The notes below the pieces were generated by a model. It saw only the letters and a list, made by a program, of their open reading frames with translations, had not been told where the DNA came from and ran no database searches. Shown here in pieces: positions 1 through 4,929 of a DNA stretch of 12,599 nt. Both the position numbers and the translations under genes were made by a program. The stretch's first letter is position 1. Every line of letters begins with the position of its first letter. The stretch lies in NCBI GenBank assembly GCA_031554725.1, contig JAVBUZ010000256.1:1-12599 (forward strand), written 5' to 3'. Source of the DNA: JAVBUZ01 sp031554725 (GTDB taxonomy: Bacteria > Bacillota > Clostridia > Lachnospirales > Lachnospiraceae).

Positions 1-625
1 GTTGCATATTATGGGTAACTACTACTACCGTATACTTTTTCTTTAATTCTTCCATCAGCTCCTCCACTTTTAAAGTAGAAATAGGATCTAGTGCCGATGT
101 CGGTTCATCCATTAGAAGCACCTCTGGTTCAACCGCTAGCGCTCTTGCAATACAAAGCCTTTGCTGTTGTCCTCCTGACAAACCCAGTGCAGACTTCTTT
201 AACCTATCTTTTACCTCTTCAAAGATAGCTGCTCCTCTCAAGGAATTTTCTACGATTTCATCTAACTGCTCTTTATTTTTAATACCATGGATTCTCGGAC
301 CATATGCAATATTATCGTAGATACTCATTGGAAATGGATTGGGCTGTTGGAATACCATACCAACTTTTTTTCTTAGCAAGGTGGTATCTATCTTTGGATC
401 ATAGATGTTTTCTCCGTCCAAAATAATTTTACCATCAACTCTTGCTGATTCCACCAAGTCATTCATACGATGTATACATTTTAAAAATGTAGACTTGCCG
501 CATCCAGAAGGTCCTATAAATGCAGTAACTGCATTCTCTTTTATTTTCATATTGACCGATTTTAATGCATGATTTTCATTATAATGTAAGTTTAAATCCT
601 GTACAATTATTTTACTTTCTGCCAT
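1..625 (-). CDS. pstB: Phosphate ABC transporter ATP-binding protein PstB (3' end cut by window edge)
   Basis: ATPase subunit of the Pst high-affinity phosphate importer; it binds PstA/PstC on the cytoplasmic face and powers uptake. I translated 208 residues from the ATG at 623-625 to the window edge. The family is about 250 residues, so roughly 40 C-terminal residues are missing. All ABC motifs are visible: Walker A GPSGCGKST (residues 38-46), a Q-loop in VFQQPNPFPM (91-100), signature LSGGQQQ (149-155), Walker B LLMDEP (170-175), D-loop SALD and the switch histidine in THNM (His205). The PNPFPMSIYDNIAYGPR stretch is typical of PstB rather than other ABC ATPases. It lies 39 bp downstream of pstA, with AAAGGA about 12 nt before the start. 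It is the fourth gene of pstSCAB; phoU would usually come next but is outside the window. Identity is near certain. Confidence 0.97.
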   Translation of the reverse strand, partial: MAESKIIVQDLNLHYNENHALKSVNMKIKENAVTAFIGPSGCGKSTFLKCIHRMNDLVESARVDGKIILDGENIYDPKIDTTLLRKKVGMVFQQPNPFPMSIYDNIAYGPRIHGIKNKEQLDEIVENSLRGAAIFEEVKDRLKKSALGLSGGQQQRLCIARALAVEPEVLLMDEPTSALDPISTLKVEELMEELKKKYTVVVVTHNMQ

Positions 626-664
626 TTAGTAACCGTATCCTTTCTTTTATCCGATTGCTTAGCT

Positions 665-1543
665 TTATGCCTTATTGTTTACATCAATTTTCTTTGCTAG
701 GAATTTTGTTAAGAAGTTAATGCCTAGTACAATAAATATCAGAACACATGCGATTCCAAATGCTACATCATATTTCCCGTCACTCATCTGTAAGTATAAT
801 TCGATGGTTAAAGTACCACTTGATTCTGTAAATTTTCTTAATAGGCCCATGCCTGGTTTTGGAAGATATCTACCACTACCTGCTGTAAATAGTAAGGCTG
901 CTGATTCTCCAACAATTCTTCCAATCGCCAAAATAACACCAGTTATGATTCCAGGCATTGCTGATGGTAGCAATATGGTTCTAATCATATACCATTTGGT
1001 TGCTCCCATTCCTAATGCTCCACTTCTATAGGTACTAGGTACTGTCTTTAGTGCCTCTTGGGTGTTTCGTGTTATTAGGGGCAATACCATAATGGTCATG
1101 GTAAAGGAACCTGTTAATATGGAATAACTAAAACCGAGAATTTCACCAAAGAAAACCATTCCAAAAAGACCAAAGATAATGGATGGAATACCTGCAAGCG
1201 TTTCTGTTGTGAACTCTATCATGGAAACGATTTTTCCTGGCTTTGCATATTCATTTAAATAAATTGCAGAGCCTATTCCAATCGGCGTTGCTACAAGTAA
1301 TGTCAAAACAATAATATATAGTGTATTTACAATATTTCCCAAAATACCAACCGTTCCCTTTAAGGTACTTGTTACCGTAGTCAAAAACTGCCAATTTACA
1401 GTTCTTAGGCCTTTGTAAAACACATAACCTATGATTCCAACCAAGATAAGTACCGCCAATGACGCTGATAAATATATAAGTGCTGTTAAAATCATATCCG
1501 ATATTCTAATTCTTTTTCTGCTTAAGCTCATTTGATTATGCAT
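665..1543 (-). CDS. pstA: Phosphate ABC transporter permease PstA
   Basis: Inner-membrane permease subunit of the phosphate importer, pairing with PstC to form the translocation channel. The 292-residue product is normal length. It shows about six hydrophobic segments (first about residues 17-43, last about 262-280) and the permease coupling loop EALKTVPSTYRSGALGMGAT (163-182), the EAA-type loop that docks on PstB, followed by the family-typical IGRIVGES. The start overlaps the pstC stop by 8 bp (ATGCATAA), and the last pstC codons supply a near-perfect AAGGAGG six bases before the ATG, so the two are probably translationally coupled. It sits between pstC and pstB in the standard order. No defect is seen. 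Confidence 0.97.
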   Translation of the reverse strand: MHNQMSLSRKRIRISDMILTALIYLSASLAVLILVGIIGYVFYKGLRTVNWQFLTTVTSTLKGTVGILGNIVNTLYIIVLTLLVATPIGIGSAIYLNEYAKPGKIVSMIEFTTETLAGIPSIIFGLFGMVFFGEILGFSYSILTGSFTMTIMVLPLITRNTQEALKTVPSTYRSGALGMGATKWYMIRTILLPSAMPGIITGVILAIGRIVGESAALLFTAGSGRYLPKPGMGLLRKFTESSGTLTIELYLQMSDGKYDVAFGIACVLIFIVLGINFLTKFLAKKIDVNNKA

Positions 1544-2474
1544 CTGCTACCTCCTTGCCCTTTAATATTTTATTTAAAGTAACATTGATTAGCATAATAA
1601 ATGCAAAGAGTACCAAGCCTATGGTAAATAAAATCTTTCTATGGGTTCCTGATGAGTATGCCATCTCACTTACGATTGCTGTTGTTAGGAATCTTACCGA
1701 GTTAAATGGAAGTGGCACATTAACCGAACTTCCTGCTACTAAGCTAATCGCCATCGCCTCGCCAATGGCGCGACCAATACCTAAAACTATCGCCGTAATT
1801 ACACCAGACTTTGCTGCTGGAAGTATTACCTTAAAGATTGTTTGGATTTTTGATGCTCCTAGTGCTAAGGAAGCAGATTTTATATGTGGTGGCACTGCTC
1901 TAATTGCCGATTCACTAATGTTTATAACAGTTGGCAATATCATAATTGCCAATACTAAAACTGCTGATAAGAGATTGGCACCACCTGTAAATTGATGAGT
2001 GGTGGAGTCTTTAAATACCGCCAATTCTATTTTGTACATCATCGGTGTCAAAATATATATTCCAAGCAGGCCATATACAACCGAGGGCACTCCTGCTAAA
2101 AGCTCTACTGCCGGCTTTACAATTGCCGCTAACTTTTTGGGTGCAACCTCCGCCAAAAAGACCGCTGTTAAGATTCCAATTGGCACACCAACTAGAATCG
2201 CTAATGTCGTACCAATAAGTGAGGTCAATATAACAAGTAAAATACCGTAGGAAGGTTCTGCTGCAGTAGGTCTCCATACTGTTCCAAATAATATTTCTGT
2301 TATTCCCACTTCAAAGAGAGCAGGTGTTCCTTTCCATATCATATAAAAGGTAATGGAAACTACTGCCAGCACAGCAAAAAATGCACAAACCATAAAGATA
2401 ATTTGCGCTAACTGTTCCACTGGTGACTTATGTTTTTTGTTACTTACAATTGAGAATGATTTTTCTTTTATCAT
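1536..2474 (-). CDS. pstC: Phosphate ABC transporter permease PstC
   Basis: Second membrane permease of the phosphate importer. The 312-residue product is the usual size, with a cytoplasmic N-terminus followed by a first membrane segment at about residues 22-46 and about six in total. The coupling loop lies around residues 188-208 (ESAIRAVPPHIKSASLALGA), followed by GIGRAIGEAMAISLVAG, which is diagnostic of PstC. A modest GGGAAG precedes the ATG. The gap to pstS is 77 bp and contains a strong hairpin (2517-2538), so expression probably depends on read-through or processing of the pstS transcript. The 3' end overlaps pstA by 8 bp. Confidence 0.97.
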   Translation of the reverse strand: MIKEKSFSIVSNKKHKSPVEQLAQIIFMVCAFFAVLAVVSITFYMIWKGTPALFEVGITEILFGTVWRPTAAEPSYGILLVILTSLIGTTLAILVGVPIGILTAVFLAEVAPKKLAAIVKPAVELLAGVPSVVYGLLGIYILTPMMYKIELAVFKDSTTHQFTGGANLLSAVLVLAIMILPTVINISESAIRAVPPHIKSASLALGASKIQTIFKVILPAAKSGVITAIVLGIGRAIGEAMAISLVAGSSVNVPLPFNSVRFLTTAIVSEMAYSSGTHRKILFTIGLVLFAFIMLINVTLNKILKGKEVADA

Positions 2475-2516
2475 ATTTTCTTCCCATTCTTAAAGCAATA
2501 GATAGCTTTTATATTA

Positions 2517-2538
2517 GGTGACGCTCTAGAGCGCCACC
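2517..2538 (-). promoter_or_regulatory. Strong intercistronic hairpin between pstS and pstC
   Basis: A 22-bp near-palindrome, GGTGGCGCTC-TA-GAGCGTCACC in the transcript sense, has a single G-U pair when folded as RNA. It starts about 13 nt after the pstS stop. Flanking ATAT sequences (2511-2514 and 2540-2543) could extend it past a small internal loop. It is not followed by a run of U residues, so it looks more like an RNA processing or 3'-end stabilising stem, or a weak attenuator, than a full terminator. That role would give more PstS than permease. The function is inferred from position. Confidence 0.75.
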
Positions 2539-2551
2539 CATATTAAAAACA

Positions 2552-3433
2552 CTAGTTAACAGTAATTAAACCAACTTTTGCTGCAACTGCTTGGCCTTCT
2601 TCGCCTAAACAATAGTCAAACCATGCCTGAACAAGTTCGCTCTGCTCTGAAATTTCACCTTTTGTAGCCATAACAAATGGTCTGCTTAGGAAGTAGTTTC
2701 CAGCTTTTACATTTTCTGCTGTTGCTTCTACGCCTTCTAATGCTACTGCGATAACGCTTGAATCAACTACGTCTAAAGATACATAACCAATTGCTCCTGG
2801 TGTAGATGCAACTTTTGCCATAACAGCACCTGTACTATCTAATTCATTTGCATATGCACAAGTTTCCTCTACTTTTAAGATTTCTTCAAATGCACCTCTT
2901 GTGCCTGAGCCTGCTTCACGACCAACTACTACGATAGGTGCGCTTTCGCCGCCAACTTCACTCCAGTTTTTAACTTCGCCTGTATAGATAGCTACTAGCT
3001 GTTCTTTTGTAAGATTTGCAACTGTATTCTTTGTATCAACTACAACTGCGATTCCGTCGATAGCTACTATGTTCTCTACTGCTCCGCCTTCTTTTTCAGC
3101 ATCTTTTAGGTTTCTTGAAGAGTTACCTACATCACAGCTTCCTGCAAGTACTGATTCAATACCAGCACCTGAGCCGGTGAATTCTGCTGTAACTGTTACG
3201 TCCTGATATTTTTCCATAAAGCTTTCAGCTAAAGCGTTTGCTAATTTTTCCATTGATGTGCTTCCTGCCATAGAAATGCTTCCGCTAAGTTTTACTTCTT
3301 CACTTGCCTTTACTGTTGTCGATGGGGTTGTGTTATTAGCTGGTTGTTCTTCTTTTCCACATCCCGCCATTGTTCCCATTACTAGAACTGCTGCACCCAC
3401 GAGTGCTAAAAATCTTGTTGCTCTGTTTTTCAT
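2552..3433 (-). CDS. pstS: Phosphate-binding lipoprotein PstS
   Basis: Extracellular substrate-binding component of the Pst importer, anchored as a lipoprotein. The 293-residue product begins with a lipoprotein signal: MKNR, a hydrophobic core at about 8-22, then lipobox MAGC with Cys25 as the predicted lipidated residue, then a polar Thr/Asn-rich linker. The phosphate-binding fold follows: MAGSTSMEKL (55-64), FTGSGAGIESVLAG (85-98), DVGNSSR (101-107) and VVGREAGSGTRGAFEE (169-184), in which the Ser/Gly/Thr/Arg-rich loops contact phosphate in this family. The ATG is preceded by GAGGAG at good spacing. It is the first gene of pstSCAB, behind a PhoP-box-like array, so induction by phosphate starvation is expected. 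No missing domain is seen. Confidence 0.97.
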   Translation of the reverse strand: MKNRATRFLALVGAAVLVMGTMAGCGKEEQPANNTTPSTTVKASEEVKLSGSISMAGSTSMEKLANALAESFMEKYQDVTVTAEFTGSGAGIESVLAGSCDVGNSSRNLKDAEKEGGAVENIVAIDGIAVVVDTKNTVANLTKEQLVAIYTGEVKNWSEVGGESAPIVVVGREAGSGTRGAFEEILKVEETCAYANELDSTGAVMAKVASTPGAIGYVSLDVVDSSVIAVALEGVEATAENVKAGNYFLSRPFVMATKGEISEQSELVQAWFDYCLGEEGQAVAAKVGLITVN

Positions 3434-3476
3434 AATTTTATTCTCCTCACATACAAATATGCATTTTTAATATTGT

Positions 3477-3504
3477 TTGGCAAATGCTAGCTTTATTTTG
3501 CCAA
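3477..3504 (-). promoter_or_regulatory. Hairpin at the predicted 5' end of the pst transcript
   Basis: A perfect 8-bp inverted repeat (TTGGCAAA and TTTGCCAA) surrounds a 12-nt loop that itself contains GCTAGC. If the promoter at 3514-3542 is correct, transcription starts around 3506-3507 and this stem forms the first nucleotides of the message. A 5' stem of this kind can protect an mRNA from 5'-dependent decay; alternatively the repeat is a DNA operator. Structure is seen directly; role is inference. Confidence 0.5.
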
Positions 3505-3513
3505 CTCACATTT

Positions 3514-3542
3514 AAAATACTAACACTTTAATTTCATGTAAA
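3514..3542 (-). promoter_or_regulatory. Candidate housekeeping promoter of pstSCAB
   Basis: On the minus strand, TTTACA (3537-3542) resembles a -35 box and TATTTT (3514-3519) a -10 box, separated by exactly 17 bp. Both deviate from consensus, as expected for an activator-dependent promoter. It lies just downstream of the 11-bp-spaced hexamer array and gives a leader of about 70 nt before pstS. Confidence 0.5.
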
Positions 3543-3554
3543 ATATCATGGTGA

Positions 3555-3582
3555 GGTAATTTGTAGGTAAGATTTGTGTAAA
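3555..3582 (-). promoter_or_regulatory. PhoP-box-like direct repeat array upstream of pstS
   Basis: Three hexamers on the minus strand, TTTACA (3577-3582), CTTACC (3566-3571) and ATTACC (3555-3560), recur at exactly 11 bp. The Firmicute PhoP consensus is tandem TT(A/C/T)A(C/T)A-like hexamers with 11-bp periodicity, and phosphate transporter operons are its standard target. The first copy matches well; the other two differ at the first and last positions. The array ends 12 bp upstream of the proposed -35, as expected for activation. No phoP or phoR gene is in the window, so the regulator is inferred. Confidence 0.6.
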
Positions 3583-3621
3583 ATGGGGACGCTCAAAAGG
3601 ATCAATTATCATTAAATTAGG

Positions 3622-3781
3622 ATTGTGAATAGATAATAGTAAAATTACAATTCCTAGGAGTAGCCACTCTCGTTTGAAGAAAAACGTAGTGGTACATAAA
3701 ATCTGGTAATACTAGATTTAAGTACCAACGTTTTTCTACACTACTCCTAATGAATTGTATTTTACTATTACGATTTACAAA
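3622..3781. repeat. MITE-like imperfect inverted repeat, about 160 bp
   Basis: Almost the whole segment folds back on itself. The left arm contains AATAGTAAAATTACAATTCC then TAGGAGTAG (3635-3663); the right arm contains their near-complement (about 3741-3769). An inner AAAAACGT...GGTAC block is matched by GTACC-AACGTTTTT, and the tip is a small hairpin AAATCT...AGATTT (about 3699-3719). The left arm carries about 11-14 extra bases (around 3664-3677), which allow a second local stem (CCACT...AGTGG, 3664-3692). No coding frame is present. AAATTA occurs on both sides (3614-3619 and 3779-3784) and might be a target duplication, but the region is AT-rich. The rest of this 435-bp intergenic space (3782-3869) holds nothing I recognise before the terminator at 3870. 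Mobility is inferred; the inverted repeat is seen directly. Confidence 0.7.
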
Positions 3782-3869
3782 TTACTTCCTTTAATAATAA
3801 TTCATTACTTTTATCACTAGATACACAGGCATTCAACTTAGACTCTTACATGATTAATCACAGTTTATT

Positions 3870-3895
3870 AAAAAAGCAGGTCATATCGACCTGCT
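3870..3895 (-). terminator. Rho-independent terminator of the AraC-GGDEF gene
   Basis: In the transcript sense AGCAGGTC, a 5-nt loop and GACCTGCT form a perfect 8-bp stem followed at once by six T residues. It starts 13 nt after the stop codon of the AraC-GGDEF gene. This is a textbook intrinsic terminator and separates that gene from the pst operon. Confidence 0.93.
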
Positions 3896-3908
3896 CTCAG
3901 ACTTATAT

Positions 3909-4709
3909 CTATTTACTTTCTTTGATTACCAAATGGAGCTGGGTAAAGAGTTCATTATATTTTAGGGGGGAACTTTCAAATTTAGCAATCCCTACGTGTA
4001 TACTTAATGGAATCTTCTTTTCTTCATAGGTATATGTACTTCCATTATAGCTTTTTATTTTTTCTGCGATGCTTTCTGCATATTCTCTATCCGTTTTATC
4101 CGTCAAGAGCGCAAATTCATCCCCGCCTATTCTGAAAACTATGTCCTCCGTACCTGATGCATCATTCATTCTGTTCATAGCTTCTAAAATCGCCAAATCG
4201 CCCGCCATCCTTGAAATGTCGTTAATTGGCTGCAAGCTTTTGATGTCGCAACATACAAAATAGCAATCACTGCGACTTTTAAAAAGATCATATAGCTCAC
4301 TTATATCCACATGCCTACGTTCTCTCATATAAATATCTCCCTCCTCCAAGGGTATGTCTAGCCTTGGAAATAATTCTGAGCATCGAATATCTCGTCGAAA
4401 ATCAGATGGTTTACAATTCCATATTTGTTTAAATGCGCGCGTAAAAGACTCATTTGAGCTATATCCATAATCAAGTGCAATATCCAAAATTCGCCTTTCC
4501 TTCTGTTCTATCATTGCCCTTGCTGCTTTTGTCATACGTCTTCGAATCAAATATTCCCGAACACTAATATTATTTACACAGCGGAACAGCTTCTCAAGCG
4601 TTGATTTTGAACAATAGCATGCCCTTGCAACATCCTCTGTTCTTAGATCACTACAAAGATTATTCTCCATATACTCTAATGAACTGGCCAGCAAATCCAT
4701 ATTGTTCAT
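3909..4709 (-). CDS. AraC-family DNA-binding domain fused to a GGDEF domain
   Basis: Predicted cytoplasmic regulator of 266 residues. Residues about 8-106 form a complete AraC/XylS DNA-binding domain with two helix-turn-helix units (about 23-45, and 74-96 containing ILDIALDYGYSSNESFTRAF). Residues about 148-264 are GGDEF-like: the metal-binding Asp in CCDIKSLQPIND (Asp155) and the signature RIGGDEFALL with GGDEF at 195-199 are intact. The allosteric RxxD site, expected just before the signature, reads GTED and lacks Arg. The usual C-terminal ADxALYxAK helix is replaced by LHLVIKESK, so cyclic-di-GMP synthesis is uncertain and the domain may be a sensor. I chose the ATG at 4707-4709 because GAGGAGT sits six bases upstream; an in-frame ATG at 4746-4748 has no ribosome site. 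It has its own terminator and appears monocistronic. Its targets are unknown. Confidence 0.88.
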   Translation of the reverse strand: MNNMDLLASSLEYMENNLCSDLRTEDVARACYCSKSTLEKLFRCVNNISVREYLIRRRMTKAARAMIEQKERRILDIALDYGYSSNESFTRAFKQIWNCKPSDFRRDIRCSELFPRLDIPLEEGDIYMRERRHVDISELYDLFKSRSDCYFVCCDIKSLQPINDISRMAGDLAILEAMNRMNDASGTEDIVFRIGGDEFALLTDKTDREYAESIAEKIKSYNGSTYTYEEKKIPLSIHVGIAKFESSPLKYNELFTQLHLVIKESK

Positions 4710-4715
4710 GCAATT

Positions 4716-4722
4716 ACTCCTC
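4716..4722 (-). promoter_or_regulatory. Ribosome binding site that fixes the AraC-GGDEF start
   Basis: GAGGAGT in the transcript sense lies six bases before the ATG at 4707-4709. The alternative upstream ATG at 4746-4748 is preceded only by AT-rich sequence. The site therefore removes 13 residues from the longest possible reading frame. Confidence 0.8.
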
Positions 4723-4825
4723 GTATTTATCGGTACCAATTGAATCATATCAAATGAAATATAAATCTTCTTGATATTTTGAGTTACTATTTAGAACCCC
4801 ATAATTTTACAATTTACAAAATAAA

Positions 4826-4901
4826 ATAGCGGAAACAGAGTTTCCTTAAAAGCAGTGTAGAAAAGCGCAGTGTCTGCTCGAAGGAAATTTGTTTCCGCTA
4901 T
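4826..4901. terminator. Long three-part inverted repeat, terminator-like, after the SH3 protein gene
   Basis: Perfect 11-bp outer arms ATAGCGGAAAC (4826-4836) and GTTTCCGCTAT (4891-4901) enclose a second pair TTTCCTT/AAGGAAA (4841-4847 and 4881-4887) and a third pair AGCAG/CTGCT (4851-4855 and 4874-4878). On the minus strand the stem is followed by TTTATTTTG, so it could end transcription of the SH3 protein gene, whose stop is 28 bp away. At 76 bp it is long for a simple terminator and may be a small repeat element. Its core shares 15 of 17 bases with the inverted repeat at 3622-3781. Confidence 0.6.
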
Positions 4902-4929
4902 AGTTTATTAAGACTTATTATGTAAAAAT

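Noticed and set aside
1555..2250. Plus-strand open frames opposite pstC (1555-1995 and 1999-2250)
   Set aside because: They mirror membrane-protein codons on the other strand and encode no family I recognise; pstC is certain on the minus strand.
2011..2277. Second minus-strand frame inside pstC
   Set aside because: A shadow frame rich in Cys and Trp inside a conserved permease, with no evidence of independent translation.
3614..3784. AAATTA on both sides of the foldback element as proof of transposition
   Set aside because: The hexamer is common in such AT-rich DNA and the element boundaries are not sharp, so it is mentioned only as a possibility.
4710..4748. Longer AraC-GGDEF start with 13 extra residues
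   Set aside because: No ribosome site precedes that ATG, and the GAGGAGT site inside the extension points to the downstream ATG.
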